Counted from the first letter of the stretch, positions 16,304-25,334 are shown. The stretch is DNA of 64,000 bases from MM2 sp035460165 (GCA_035460165.1 DATHWW010000009.1:159861-223860), one strand, 5' to 3'. Numbers and translations are program-made. Notes: generated by a model from the letters alone, not told the origin.

Positions 16304-17595
16304 GGCAAAAATAGCCGGGCAGCGGCCTGCGGGTTGGACGGCCAGTAGGCATGCAGGTAAGAAGCGGTCAGTCGTCCGACGCGATAGACCGCTTCGCCCT
16401 CGCTGCCGGATTGCTTGATGGCCCTGGTCAATGGCGGTAAGGCGGTTTCCGTCTTCGAGTAGTGGAAAGTATGGCCGCGCAGCATGCCCTCGGGCAGCTC
16501 CACCGCTTGCAGGCCAAGGCCGCCGAGGCGCTTTTGCATCTTCACTTCGCCCGGCAGCAGGCCCCATAGCGGCACACGACGGCCTTCGGCATCCGTAATC
16601 GCTTCGAACATCGCCATCATGCCGCCGCATTCGGCCAGGATAGGCATACCCGCCGTCTGCGCCATCAACAGACCGTCGCGCAGGCCGGTATTGGCCGACA
16701 GGGTATCGAGATGCAGCTCGGGATAGCCGCCTGGAAAATAGTAAGCATCCGCCTGCGGCAACGCCCTGTCCGCCAGCGGCGAGAAGAACTCCAGCGTTGC
16801 ACCCATCGCGGCCAGCAGATCGAGATTGGCGCGATAGATGAAAGCGAAGGCATGGTCGCGGGCGATCGCGATGCGCGTGTCTTGCAGCAAGCGCGGCTGG
16901 CTAGCCGGCTCAGCTGCGGGAAAGGCAACGGCACTCGGCATGGGATCTTCATCCATCACCAACGCGTCAGCCAACCGATCCAGCTTGGCATCGAGATCCG
17001 GCTGCTCAGCTGCACCCACCAGCCCGAGATGGCGTTCCGGAAGGGCTGCCTCTGGCGCTTTCGGCAGCCAGCCGAACCAGCGCACTCCTGGCAGAAGGCT
17101 GGATTTCAGCATACCGGCATGGCCGGTACTCGCCACACGGTTGGCGAGTACGCCGGCGAAAGGCAGCGCCGGACGATAGCTTGCCAGTCCCAGAGCCAAC
17201 GCACCGAAGGTCTGCGCCTGCGCGGAGGCGTCGATCACCGCCAGCACTGGGATGCCGAAATGCTCTGCCAGGTCGGCACTGCTGGGCGTGCCGTCGAACA
17301 GGCCCATCACGCCCTCGATCAGGATCAGGTCAGCCTCGTGGGCGGCTTCTACCAACAAGCGCCGGCTTTCCTTTTCGCCGATCATCCACAAGTCGAGCTG
17401 ATAAACCGGGTTGCCGGAAGCACACTCGAGCACGCCAGGATCAATGAAATCCGGACCGGTCTTGAATACGCGCACATTCTTGCCCTGACGTGTGAAATAG
17501 CGCGCCAAGGCCGCCGTCACGCTGGTTTTACCGGAGCCGGATGACGGCGCGGCGATGAGGAGCGCCGGGCACTTAACGGTTGACATAAGCGACAT
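16300..17595 (-). CDS. cobB: Cobyrinic acid a,c-diamide synthase
   Basis: This 431-residue CobB/CbiA amidates the a and c carboxylates of (hydrogeno)cobyrinic acid using glutamine and ATP. The P-loop APSSGSGKTSVTAALAR is near residues 16-32, FKTGPDFIDPGVL and LIEGVMGLFDG are family motifs, and the glutaminase nucleophile Cys323 lies in LAECGGMMAM. YLHAYWPSNP near the end carries the conserved histidine. Two possible starts, MSLMSTVK (17595) and MSTVK (17586), differ by three residues; both overlap the cobC end. The gene overlaps bluB by 4 bp. Confidence 0.94.
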   Translation of the reverse strand: MSLMSTVKCPALLIAAPSSGSGKTSVTAALARYFTRQGKNVRVFKTGPDFIDPGVLECASGNPVYQLDLWMIGEKESRRLLVEAAHEADLILIEGVMGLFDGTPSSADLAEHFGIPVLAVIDASAQAQTFGALALGLASYRPALPFAGVLANRVASTGHAGMLKSSLLPGVRWFGWLPKAPEAALPERHLGLVGAAEQPDLDAKLDRLADALVMDEDPMPSAVAFPAAEPASQPRLLQDTRIAIARDHAFAFIYRANLDLLAAMGATLEFFSPLADRALPQADAYYFPGGYPELHLDTLSANTGLRDGLLMAQTAGMPILAECGGMMAMFEAITDAEGRRVPLWGLLPGEVKMQKRLGGLGLQAVELPEGMLRGHTFHYSKTETALPPLTRAIKQSGSEGEAVYRVGRLTASYLHAYWPSNPQAAARLFLP

Positions 17596-18139
17596 TGATA
17601 TGAGGTCCGGACACGATGAGTTTGGTCACGCCGCCGAAATCCAGATGGAAGCCGGGCACATTCTCCAGCGAAAGTTTGAGCGCGTGTGCCAACAGGGCGC
17701 GGATCACCCCGGCGTGGGTGATCGCCACGACGGATTGGCCGGCATGCTTTTCAACACATGCGGCAAAAAATTCGCTGGCGCGCTGATATAAGACCTGAAA
17801 AGACTCGCCGCCGGGTGGCGCGTGCTCTACAAAACGCAGCGCCCAATAATCGAAAATCTCACGCGGAATCGCATCCCAGCGCTGCATTTCCCAATCGCCG
17901 AAGTGCAATTCCTTGAGACGCGCATCCTGCTGTGCCTCGCCCCACGGCAACGCCTCGGCCAAGCGGCGGCAGCGCAATAACGGGCTAGTGTAGAAGCCAG
18001 CAGGTTGTACATTGGCCAATTTGTCGCATACCGCAGCAATTTCGTCGCCTGCATCCGCGTGCAGATCGAGCTCAGCATGGCCGTAGCAAATACCGGGCTG
18101 TATCGCAGGCGTTGTGTGGCGCACCAGGTACAGCTCCAT
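17573..18139 (-). CDS. cobC: Alpha-ribazole phosphatase, histidine phosphatase family
   Basis: This 188-residue protein of the phosphoglycerate-mutase-like family has the catalytic RHTTP motif at residues 7-11, LKELHFGDWEMQRWD, and the second histidine in VAITHAGVIRALL. In this setting it should remove phosphate from alpha-ribazole or cobalamin phosphate at the end of nucleotide-loop assembly. ATG 18139 gives the normal N-terminus MELYLVRHTTP and overlaps the cobS stop (TGATG). The 3' end overlaps cobB by up to 23 bp, which is part of a very compact operon. Confidence 0.92.
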   Translation of the reverse strand: MELYLVRHTTPAIQPGICYGHAELDLHADAGDEIAAVCDKLANVQPAGFYTSPLLRCRRLAEALPWGEAQQDARLKELHFGDWEMQRWDAIPREIFDYWALRFVEHAPPGGESFQVLYQRASEFFAACVEKHAGQSVVAITHAGVIRALLAHALKLSLENVPGFHLDFGGVTKLIVSGPHINVAYVNR

Positions 18140-18885
18140 CAGGCAGCCATTCCCAGCACGCCCAGGTAAAACGCCAGTTCGCACAATTGCTGCATCGCGC
18201 CCAGACAGTCCCCGGTATAGCCACCCAGGCGACGCTTGAGCATCCGGTTGAACCACAGCCAAACCAGCGCCACCGGCACCAGCGCCCAGAGCAGGGATGG
18301 GGCGAGTAAAGCCAATGGAGCCAATCCAAATACCGCCGCCACCGCCAGCCCGCCTTTGGAAGGGCGCGTCGCAAGCGCCTTGGCCTTGCCGCTGGATCGC
18401 ACATATTGTTGTGTAGCAATCACCAGAACGGCACAGAAGCGGCTGAGTGCATGGCCGGCAATGAGAATTACGGGAATCATCGCTTGAGTCAGGTGCGACA
18501 GCGTCTGGAATTTGATGAGCAGCGCCATGACCATTGCCAATGCACCATAACTGCCGAGCCGGGAATCCTGCATGATGGTGAGCACTTGCTCCTTCTCCCA
18601 TCCACCACCCAAGCCGTCAGCTGCATCCGCGAGACCATCTTCGTGGAATGCACCCGTCAGCCATAAAGTTGCGGCCATGCTGGCGAGTACCGCCACTTCC
18701 TGCGGGAAAACAAGCTTTGCCGCCAGGTAAGCCGCTGCAGCCACCAGCCCGACGATGACGCCAACCAAGGGAAAATATCTGGAAGCGCGATTCAGGTCTT
18801 CTTCGGTACTTCCCGCCCACCGCGCACAGGGGATGCGGGTAAAAAACATCAAGGCCGTGAAAAATAGCCGCAATTCATGCCTCAT
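18139..18885 (-). CDS. cobS: Adenosylcobinamide-GDP ribazoletransferase
   Basis: This 248-residue integral membrane CobS joins adenosylcobinamide-GDP with alpha-ribazole (phosphate) to complete the cobalamin nucleotide loop. The aspartate-rich metal-binding motif GAFHEDGLADAADGLGGG is clear, and FFTRIPCARW near the start and SRLGSYGALAMVMALLIKF are conserved. Multiple hydrophobic helices agree with an inner-membrane location. It overlaps cobT by 4 bp and cobC by 1 bp. Its substrates come from CobU (plus-strand operon) and CobT (same operon). Confidence 0.95.
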   Translation of the reverse strand: MRHELRLFFTALMFFTRIPCARWAGSTEEDLNRASRYFPLVGVIVGLVAAAAYLAAKLVFPQEVAVLASMAATLWLTGAFHEDGLADAADGLGGGWEKEQVLTIMQDSRLGSYGALAMVMALLIKFQTLSHLTQAMIPVILIAGHALSRFCAVLVIATQQYVRSSGKAKALATRPSKGGLAVAAVFGLAPLALLAPSLLWALVPVALVWLWFNRMLKRRLGGYTGDCLGAMQQLCELAFYLGVLGMAA

Positions 18886-19934
18886 TGCGCGCTGCGTCCG
18901 CTGACGCCGGCGGACTCGAACGAGGCCATTTCATTCAGGAAATTCACCGCCGCCTGCACCAGCGGATAGGCCAGCGCCGCACCGGTGCCTTCGCCTAGCC
19001 GCATATCCAGAGACAGCAACGGCTCGACACCCAGCCAGGCCAGTTGACGCGCATGCCCCGGTTCGCCGGATTCGTGCGCAAAAACGCAATACTCCTTGAT
19101 AGCGGGCTGCAGACTAGCCGCCACCAGCAATGCGGAAGTAGCGATGTAGCCGTCTATCAGCAGCAAAGCACCACGCTGGGCCGCACCCAGCATCGCTCCC
19201 GCCATCATCGCGATTTCAAAGCCGCCGAAGGTAGCCAGAACATCCAATGGATCATTACCTGTGTTGTGCCGGGCAATCGCTTCAGCCAGCAAGGCACGCT
19301 TCTTTTGCAAACCGGCATCGTCCAGCCCGGTGCCGCGACCGACGCATTGCTCCAGCGGCAAACCGCAGAGTTTGCTGGTGATGATGGCAGCAGACGAGGT
19401 ATTGCCGATGCCCATCTCGCCAAATCCCAGCACATTGCTGCCTTGAGCGATTTCCTGCGCGGCCAGTGCCGCACCGTGCGTGATGGCAGCCTCACACTCT
19501 TCGCACGTCATCGCCACATCTTCTAGAAAATTACGCGTGCCAAAACCGATCTTGGCGTCGATCAAACCTTCGATGCCGCCGAATTCGTAATTGACGCCGG
19601 CATCCACCACACGCACCGCCATGCCGTTCTGGCGTGCAAAAACGTTAATGGCTGCGCCGCCGCCGAGAAAGTTGAGCACCATCTGCCGCGTTACCTCCTG
19701 CGGAAACGGACTAACGCCCGCGGTCGCGACGCCATGATCACCGGCAAATACCAGCATCACCGGCTGCGTCAGCTTCGGCGATAGCGTCCCTTGAATCTGA
19801 CCGATTTGCAGCGCCAGCCTTTCCAGACGGCCGAGCGCGCCCAGCGGCTTGGTCTTGCCGTCGATTTTTGACTGCAATCGGCCCTTGATGTCAGCCTCAA
19901 GAGAAGGAATAGAGATATCGCTAGCTAACGCCAT
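18882..19934 (-). CDS. cobT: Nicotinate-nucleotide-dimethylbenzimidazole phosphoribosyltransferase
   Basis: This 350-residue CobT activates the lower ligand by transferring phosphoribose from nicotinate mononucleotide to 5,6-dimethylbenzimidazole. KTKPLGALGRLERLALQI, FAGDHGVATAGVSPFPQEVT and GEMGIGNTSSAAIITSKL are family signatures. The catalytic glutamate is Glu315 in MRLGEGTGAALAYPL. This is the first gene of the minus-strand operon cobT-cobS-cobC-cobB-bluB. A likely promoter lies at 19978-20006, and I see no riboswitch in the leader. Confidence 0.96.
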   Translation of the reverse strand: MALASDISIPSLEADIKGRLQSKIDGKTKPLGALGRLERLALQIGQIQGTLSPKLTQPVMLVFAGDHGVATAGVSPFPQEVTRQMVLNFLGGGAAINVFARQNGMAVRVVDAGVNYEFGGIEGLIDAKIGFGTRNFLEDVAMTCEECEAAITHGAALAAQEIAQGSNVLGFGEMGIGNTSSAAIITSKLCGLPLEQCVGRGTGLDDAGLQKKRALLAEAIARHNTGNDPLDVLATFGGFEIAMMAGAMLGAAQRGALLLIDGYIATSALLVAASLQPAIKEYCVFAHESGEPGHARQLAWLGVEPLLSLDMRLGEGTGAALAYPLVQAAVNFLNEMASFESAGVSGRSAQ

Positions 19935-19977
19935 GAAAGAATCCGGAAAATACGGCGGAGGTAATTTGGGAAAGTGG

Positions 19978-20006
19978 TTTGTACCTTACCGAACGAGCGG
20001 AGTCAA
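19978..20006 (-). promoter_or_regulatory. Candidate promoter for the cobT operon
   Basis: Read on the minus strand, TTGACT (20006-20001) and TACAAA (19983-19978) are separated by 17 bp. The -35 matches five of six consensus bases and the -10 four of six. It lies about 45 bp upstream of cobT and runs divergently from the tRNA-Phe promoter. Confidence 0.45.
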
Positions 20007-20027
20007 ACGAGCGAATAGAAATTTCTT

Positions 20028-20055
20028 TTGCCAGTTGCGACGAGTTTGCTATAAT
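20028..20055 (+). promoter_or_regulatory. Promoter of tRNA-Phe
   Basis: TTGCCA (20028-20033) and a perfect TATAAT (20050-20055) are spaced 16 bp apart, 36 bp upstream of the tRNA. A GC-rich CCCGCC follows the -10, as in stringently controlled stable-RNA promoters. Confidence 0.8.
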
Positions 20056-20091
20056 CCCGCCTCCTGACGCCCTCACCGGGCAGCAGGATGT

Positions 20092-20167
20092 GGCCAGGTA
20101 GCTCAGTTGGTAGAGCAGCGGATTGAAAATCCGCGTGTCGACGGTTCGATTCCGCCCCTGGCCACCA
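20092..20167 (+). tRNA. tRNA-Phe (GAA)
   Basis: This 76-nt tRNA folds with acceptor GGCCAGG/CCTGGCC, D-arm TAGCTCAGTTGGTAGAGCA, anticodon stem-loop GCGGA-TTGAAAA-TCCGC (anticodon GAA), a T-arm with GGTTCGATTCC and an encoded CCA end. It separates the cobalamin region from the lower-GC polysaccharide locus. Confidence 0.97.
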
Positions 20168-20193
20168 GGATTCGATTCAATAGAATCAATAAC

Positions 20194-20220
20194 AAAAGCC
20201 CAGCCCCGTGCTGGGCTTTT
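20194..20220 (+). terminator. Rho-independent terminator after tRNA-Phe
   Basis: An 11-bp stem AAAAGCCCAGC / GCTGGGCTTTT with a 5-nt loop (CCCGT) ends in TTTTGTTT, 27 nt past the tRNA. The A-run on the other side makes it able to work in both directions. Confidence 0.9.
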
Positions 20221-20775
20221 GTTTGATTCTGATACTTTTCTGACAATCCTATTCGTGAGCCATTGCCGCTGATTGCGGGCATCGAAAAAGATTTCGCCTG
20301 ACCTCGCATTTTGCCCTGCGCCCCGAGCTATACCGCAACTTCGACAGGGGAGTGTAATATATTGCAGAATCTCGAGCACCACTCTCTCGACTTCCAACTA
20401 GGAGATGCACCATGCCCAAACTTTATCAGGACGGCAAGGACTGCAGCATGTTCTGACGCTCATGAGAAACGGATTCCGGTCTGCATAAAATCAGTTGGGC
20501 CTCCTCACAGTCTCGAGCAAAAATGTTTCTAAAACCAATATGGTATGGCACAATAATGTCCGTCCTTAGATTCAGATAATTCCCTATTCTGCACCTACAT
20601 CTCGAAACTTCTGGCTGCGCTTGCTGGCCGTTAAAGAACACCAGCGATAACGTACGAACACCTTAAGAATATAAAAATCAATGGCAACCGACGAGCTGAG
20701 TTTCAGCAAAACATCCTGCCCCAGAAGTTCACGTGCATGATAATTCCGATAAAAATTGGACAGGGAATTTAAACA
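20221..20775. other. Intergenic stretch of about 555 bp without a supported gene
   Basis: Composition changes here from GC-rich to more AT-rich. A 14-codon frame at 20412-20456 (MPKLYQDGKDCSMF) has a fair ribosome site (GGAGATG) but no support. I found no transposase, integrase or tRNA-end repeat, and no GGCGGTAG ops element of the kind that precedes many polysaccharide operons. The promoter for the downstream locus should lie here, but no hexamer pair stands out. Confidence 0.5.
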
Positions 20776-22251
20776 TTGCCCTCCAATCAAAATCAAACTG
20801 TAATTCAGCCAGTTATTTTATGTGGTGGCTCGGGCTCACGCCTCTGGCCCTTATCCCGCTCCGGATTTCCTAAGCAGTTTCTATGCCTGACGGGCAAGGA
20901 AAGTTTGTTCCAGCTTGCCGTCAAACGTCTCTCTGGTTTAGGTTCCGCGAATATCAACATTACTGCTCCGCTGATAGTTACAAGGGAAGAGCATCGCTTT
21001 CTGGCGTTGGAGCAACTCCGCGAAACCGGCATCGCTTCCGAGGCCTTCCTCCTTGAGCCCGCCGGTCGCAATACCGCACCCGCCTTGACGCTAGCAGCCC
21101 TTGCTGCCATTGAGTCGGGTAATGATCCCATTTTAGTGGTAAGTCCCTCCGATCAGACTGTAGCTGATATTTCCGCCTTCACTATAGCCATGCAGACAGC
21201 CATCAAAGAGGCTGCCGCAGGAGCGATTGTCATTTTTGGAGTAACCCCTGATCGGCCCGAAGCGGGTTATGGCTATATTCAAGCTCAGGTAGTTGATCAT
21301 TCCATGGGAAAGTCTTTAGACGTAAAACGCTTTATTGAAAAACCCGATGTTGCTACAGCACAATTCTATGTCGACTCAAAGAATTACTACTGGAATGCTG
21401 GTATGTTTGTTATGCGAGCGTCCGTTTGGCTCGAGGCTCTAACAATCTTTAGACCGGACATGGCCAGATTGACCGGAGAATCTTGGTCATTACGAAAAGT
21501 TGACCGCAAAACGACCCCAAACTTCATTCGTCCAAGTAATTCAGAGTTTACTGCCATCCCTAGTGAATCCGTTGACTATGCAGTTATGGAGCACTGTCCA
21601 GGTAGCCGATTCAAAATCAAAATGGTTCCCCTTGATGCTGGATGGAATGACCTAGGGTCCTGGGATGCAATTTGGAACGTCCTGCCTAAGGACATTGAGG
21701 GAAATGCTCATCAAGGAGATGTACTATCCATCGATACCAGCAATACTCTTGTGCAAGCCAGCAGCCGCCTAGTGAGCCTAGTAGGAGTCCAAGACCTTGT
21801 CATAATCGAAACACCCGACGCTATCTTGATAGCGGACAAATCTGGTTGCCAGAAAGTCAAACAAATCGTCAGCACCTTAAGCACACAAAATCGTCAAGAG
21901 TACACCCTCCACCGCAAAGTGCATCGCCCATGGGGATGGTATGACAGTATTGATGAAGGTTATCGATTCAAGGTCAAGCGAATTCAGGTCAATCCTAAAG
22001 CAAGTTTGAGTCTGCAAAAGCATCACCACCGTGCCGAACACTGGATAGTCGTGAAAGGTACTGCTGAAATAACTTGTGGTGAGAAAACAATCATGCTCGG
22101 GGAGAACCAATCCACCTACATTCCCATGGGTGAAATACACCGGCTAGCAAATCCCGGCGATACTCCTTTAGAAATTATCGAAGTACAGTCTGGTAATTAC
22201 TTGGAAGAGGACGATATCGTGAGATATGAAGACAATTACGGCCGCTATTAA
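20776..22251 (+). CDS. manC: Mannose-1-phosphate guanylyltransferase / mannose-6-phosphate isomerase
   Basis: This 491-residue bifunctional enzyme makes GDP-mannose. The nucleotidyltransferase domain begins ILCGGSGSRLWPLSR with PKQF (about residues 15-35); FIEKP and VDYAVMEH are also conserved. The C-terminal cupin isomerase domain (about 375-491) contains HRPWGWYDSID and LQKHHHRAEHWIVVKG. There is no ATG before the conserved glycine loop, so the start must be non-ATG. TTG 20776 fits, with AGGGA (20762-20766) nine bases upstream. It feeds gmd, 1 kb downstream. No phosphomannomutase gene is seen in the window. Confidence 0.94.
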   Translation: MPSNQNQTVIQPVILCGGSGSRLWPLSRSGFPKQFLCLTGKESLFQLAVKRLSGLGSANINITAPLIVTREEHRFLALEQLRETGIASEAFLLEPAGRNTAPALTLAALAAIESGNDPILVVSPSDQTVADISAFTIAMQTAIKEAAAGAIVIFGVTPDRPEAGYGYIQAQVVDHSMGKSLDVKRFIEKPDVATAQFYVDSKNYYWNAGMFVMRASVWLEALTIFRPDMARLTGESWSLRKVDRKTTPNFIRPSNSEFTAIPSESVDYAVMEHCPGSRFKIKMVPLDAGWNDLGSWDAIWNVLPKDIEGNAHQGDVLSIDTSNTLVQASSRLVSLVGVQDLVIIETPDAILIADKSGCQKVKQIVSTLSTQNRQEYTLHRKVHRPWGWYDSIDEGYRFKVKRIQVNPKASLSLQKHHHRAEHWIVVKGTAEITCGEKTIMLGENQSTYIPMGEIHRLANPGDTPLEIIEVQSGNYLEEDDIVRYEDNYGRY

Positions 22252-22281
22252 AGTGAATCGACCCTCATGAAAAGGAAGAAT

Positions 22282-23253
22282 ATGCGAGTTGCAAACAGAA
22301 AAAGAATATTGGTGACAGGTGGCGCAGGGTTTGTCGGCGCACATCTGTGCGAACGTCTTATCAGGGATGGGTGTGATGTTTTATGTGTTGACAACTTTTA
22401 TAGTGGAACCAAAGATAATATTGCCCACCTGATGAATAATCCATGCTTTGAGCTAATGCGCCACGATGTAACGTTTCCTCTCTATGTTGAGGTCGACGAA
22501 ATATACAACCTGGCTTGCCCAGCCTCTCCAGTTCATTATCAGTGGGATCCAGTTCAGACCACCAAGACAAGCGTGCATGGTGCAATCAACATGTTGGGGC
22601 TGGCAAAAAGGGTCAAGGCAAAAATCTTGCAGGCATCCACCAGCGAAGTTTACGGAGATCCTGAGGCACACCCGCAACGAGAAGATTATTGGGGTCATGT
22701 CAATCCGATTGGGCTGAGATCTTGCTATGATGAAGGCAAACGTTGTGCGGAAACCTTATTCTTTGACTATTATCGTCAACATAAATTGGATATTCGGGTT
22801 GCACGAATATTCAACACCTACGGCCCTAAAATGCACCCCAAGGATGGCCGTGTTGTTTCAAACTTCATTGTTCAAGCTTTAAACGATCAAGACATTACTA
22901 TTTTTGGAGATGGGAGTCAGACGCGAAGCTTTCAGTTCGTTGATGATTTAATTGAAGGAATGATTCGCCTGATGACGAACAATGCAGGCTTCGTTGGCCC
23001 AGTAAATATCGGCAACCCGGTTGAGTTCACTATCAGGGAGCTTGCTGAAATGGTGTTGCGGATGATTCCGGAGAGTAAAAGCCAATTAACTTTCAAACCT
23101 CTGCCTTCGGATGACCCTGTTCAGCGCAAACCCGACATCACATTGGCCAGACAAAATCTTGATTGGGAACCAAAAATCCCCTTAGAAGAGGGTCTTTTGA
23201 AGACTATCGATTATTTCAAATCACTGCTTGATCAGCGAACTGCCACTCACTAG
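22282..23253 (+). CDS. UDP-glucuronate decarboxylase (UDP-xylose synthase), copy 1
   Basis: This 323-residue short-chain dehydrogenase/epimerase-fold enzyme is of the UXS type, which converts UDP-glucuronate to UDP-xylose with bound NAD. The NAD motif is GGAGFVGAH; ACPASPVHYQ, TSEVYGDPEAHPQ, YDEGKRCAETLFFDY (Tyr-x3-Lys) and GDGSQTRSFQFVDDL are highly characteristic. ATG 22282 is preferred over ATG 22267 because AAGGAAG lies just upstream of it. A second, clearly related copy lies at 49584-50528. UDP-xylose could be a precursor for the polymer; alternatively the product could be a 4-keto pentose. Confidence 0.9.
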   Translation: MRVANRKRILVTGGAGFVGAHLCERLIRDGCDVLCVDNFYSGTKDNIAHLMNNPCFELMRHDVTFPLYVEVDEIYNLACPASPVHYQWDPVQTTKTSVHGAINMLGLAKRVKAKILQASTSEVYGDPEAHPQREDYWGHVNPIGLRSCYDEGKRCAETLFFDYYRQHKLDIRVARIFNTYGPKMHPKDGRVVSNFIVQALNDQDITIFGDGSQTRSFQFVDDLIEGMIRLMTNNAGFVGPVNIGNPVEFTIRELAEMVLRMIPESKSQLTFKPLPSDDPVQRKPDITLARQNLDWEPKIPLEEGLLKTIDYFKSLLDQRTATH

Positions 23254-23305
23254 GTTTAGCAGGTAAGTCAATAATCATTGTTGGAAATTAAATTTGAGGA
23301 TGTCT

Positions 23306-24400
23306 ATGGATGGAGAAAAAACTAAGAAAGCACTTATTACTGGGGTTACAGGCCAGGATGGAGCTTACTTGGCAGAGTTGCTACTAGACAAAGGATACGA
23401 AGTGCATGGGATCAAGCGCAGAACATCGCTTTTTAACACTGACCGTATCGATCACCTCTTTCATGACGCACACGATCCAGGCAAGCCGTTTCATTTACAT
23501 CATGGAGATATGACTGACTCTTCTTCGCTCGTACGTATCATCCAGCAGGTACAGCCTGACGAAATTTACAATCTTGCTGCCCAGTCTCATGTAGCGGTCA
23601 GTTTTGAAGAGCCCGAGTACACGGCCAACTCCGACGCCCTTGGTGTTTTGCGCATACTGGAAGCGATCCGTATCCTTGGTCTGGAAAAGAAAACCCGTTT
23701 TTATCAGGCTAGCACCTCAGAGCTATACGGGCTTGTCCAAGAGGTTCCGCAGAAGGAAACCACACCTTTTTACCCTAGGAGCCCCTATGCGGTTGCGAAG
23801 CTCTATGGATACTGGATTGTCGTTAATTACCGCGAGGCATACGGGATGTATGCATGTAACGGTATCCTGTTTAACCACGAGTCCCCAATCCGAGGGGAAA
23901 CTTTTGTAACGCGTAAGATCACGCGGGCCTTGGCACGCATCAAGCTTGGTCTGCAAAATTGCCTCTATCTCGGCAATCTCAATGCCAAGAGGGATTGGGG
24001 ACATGCACGAGACTATGTGGAAATGCAGTGGCTCATGATGCAACAGGAAAGCCCGGATGATTTCGTTATAGCTACTGGTATCCAATACAGTGTGCGTGAG
24101 TTCGTCGAAGCCGCTGCAGAAGAAATTGGCATGAAGATTAATTGGCAGGGCGGAGGAGTTGATGAAGTCGGCTATTTTGGAGGCAAGCCGGTAGTCCGCG
24201 TCGATCCGCGCTACTTCCGGCCTACGGAGGTTGAAACTCTGCTGGGCGATGCCACCAAAGCCAGGGAAAAACTGGGCTGGGTGCCGCGCACCAGCTTCAA
24301 GGAATTGGTTGCCGAGATGGTGCGAGAAGATCTCAAGTCTGCCGAGCGTGATGAGCTCGTGAAGAAGCATGGATTCAATGCCTATAACTTCAACGAGTAA
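23306..24400 (+). CDS. gmd: GDP-mannose 4,6-dehydratase
   Basis: This 364-residue Gmd converts GDP-D-mannose to GDP-4-keto-6-deoxymannose, the branch point to GDP-fucose, GDP-colitose and GDP-perosamine. Motifs are ITGVTGQDGAYLAELLL (cofactor loop), GIKRRTSLFNTDRIDHL, AAQSHVAVSFEEPEYTA, YPRSPYAVAKLYGYW (Tyr-x3-Lys) and NHESPIRGETFVTRKI. Start ATG 23306 has GAGG six bases upstream; ATG 23300 in the same frame is the alternative. It is followed within a few bases by the fcl/colC-type gene and then colD, so all three possible uses of its product have candidates in this locus. Confidence 0.96.
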   Translation: MDGEKTKKALITGVTGQDGAYLAELLLDKGYEVHGIKRRTSLFNTDRIDHLFHDAHDPGKPFHLHHGDMTDSSSLVRIIQQVQPDEIYNLAAQSHVAVSFEEPEYTANSDALGVLRILEAIRILGLEKKTRFYQASTSELYGLVQEVPQKETTPFYPRSPYAVAKLYGYWIVVNYREAYGMYACNGILFNHESPIRGETFVTRKITRALARIKLGLQNCLYLGNLNAKRDWGHARDYVEMQWLMMQQESPDDFVIATGIQYSVREFVEAAAEEIGMKINWQGGGVDEVGYFGGKPVVRVDPRYFRPTEVETLLGDATKAREKLGWVPRTSFKELVAEMVREDLKSAERDELVKKHGFNAYNFNE

Positions 24401-24401
24401 A

Positions 24402-25334
24402 ATGAGAGGTTCCCGCGGCAAAATTTGCCTTACCGGAGGCTCCGGGATGGTGGGCCGCAACATACTTGAACATCCAGTTGCAAATGAGTGGATCTTCCTT
24501 GCCCCATCGCGCAAAGAACTGGACCTGACATGCAAGGCTGAGGTGCGGGAATACTTCCTATCAAACAGACCGGATATGGTAATCCATGCGGCTGGCCACG
24601 TCGGCGGGATTCAAGCCAATGTTGCAGCTCCCGTAGAGTTCTTGATAGCCAATCTCGATATCGGCCGAAACGTCATAATGGCCGCAGCCGAGGCCGGTGT
24701 ACCCAGACTGATTAACCTGGGCAGCTCCTGCATGTATCCGCGCACTGCAGTCAACCCTCTGCAAGAGGAAATGATCCTTCAAGGAGAACTTGAGCCGACG
24801 AATGAAGGCTATGCCTTGGCAAAGATTGTAGCTGCAAGGCTATGTGACTACTTGCGACGGGAACGAGGATTAGATTACAAGACGCTCATTCCCTGCAATC
24901 TCTATGGCCGGCATGACAAGTTTTCTCCCGAGCACTCGCATCTAATTCCAGCCATTATTCGTAAGATTCATATGGCAAAAAGTGCTGGAACAGCAACAGT
25001 AGACATTTGGGGCAATGGTATGGCACGCCGTGAATTCATGTTCGCGGGGGATTTCGCGGATGCCCTGATGTATGCGCTTGATCACTTCGAGACAATGCCC
25101 AATTTACTAAACATTGGCCTCGGTTACGATTATACAATCAATGATTACTATCAGGCTGCTGCTACGATAATCGGTTGGGGAGGCAGCTTTTCACATGACC
25201 TAACAAAACCTGTAGGCATGCTGCAGAAATTGGTTTCGACAGAACGCCAAACAACCTGGGGCTGGAATGCGAAAACCGGTTTGCGAGACGGTATTCAAGC
25301 AACCTATGACTATTATATGGAAGTTACACAATGA
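24402..25334 (+). CDS. GDP-L-fucose synthase or GDP-L-colitose synthase
   Basis: This 310-residue epimerase-reductase acts on a GDP-4-keto-deoxy sugar, epimerising and then reducing C4. Motifs: CLTGGSGMVGRNI (NADP loop), HAAGHVGGIQANVAAP, NLGSSCMYPRTAVNPLQEE, GYALAKI (Tyr-x3-Lys) and PCNLYGRHDKFSPEHSHLIP. The same family includes Fcl (fucose) and ColC (colitose), and sequence reading alone cannot separate them. Because colD starts 4 bp before its end, GDP-colitose synthesis is attractive, but fucose is also possible and GT10/GT11 genes are present downstream. ATG 24402 directly follows the gmd stop; an in-frame ATG at 24369 is less likely. Confidence 0.88.
   Translation: MRGSRGKICLTGGSGMVGRNILEHPVANEWIFLAPSRKELDLTCKAEVREYFLSNRPDMVIHAAGHVGGIQANVAAPVEFLIANLDIGRNVIMAAAEAGVPRLINLGSSCMYPRTAVNPLQEEMILQGELEPTNEGYALAKIVAARLCDYLRRERGLDYKTLIPCNLYGRHDKFSPEHSHLIPAIIRKIHMAKSAGTATVDIWGNGMARREFMFAGDFADALMYALDHFETMPNLLNIGLGYDYTINDYYQAAATIIGWGGSFSHDLTKPVGMLQKLVSTERQTTWGWNAKTGLRDGIQATYDYYMEVTQ

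Noticed and set aside
19935..20027. Second cobalamin riboswitch upstream of cobT
   Set aside because: The leader is under 50 nt from the likely start point and has none of the aptamer blocks seen at 5891-6076.
20092..20167. tRNA-Phe as the attachment site of an integrative element
   Set aside because: No integrase or transposase gene and no copy of the tRNA 3' end at the far border near 53810-53890.
20412..20456. 14-codon frame MPKLYQDGKDCSMF with a fair ribosome site
   Set aside because: Too short to judge, no recognised family, no partner gene; noted only in the intergenic entry.
20221..20775. ops/JUMPstart element ahead of the polysaccharide genes
   Set aside because: The GGCGGTAG core was not found; GGCGGAGGTAA near 19965 is on the wrong side of the tRNA and does not match.
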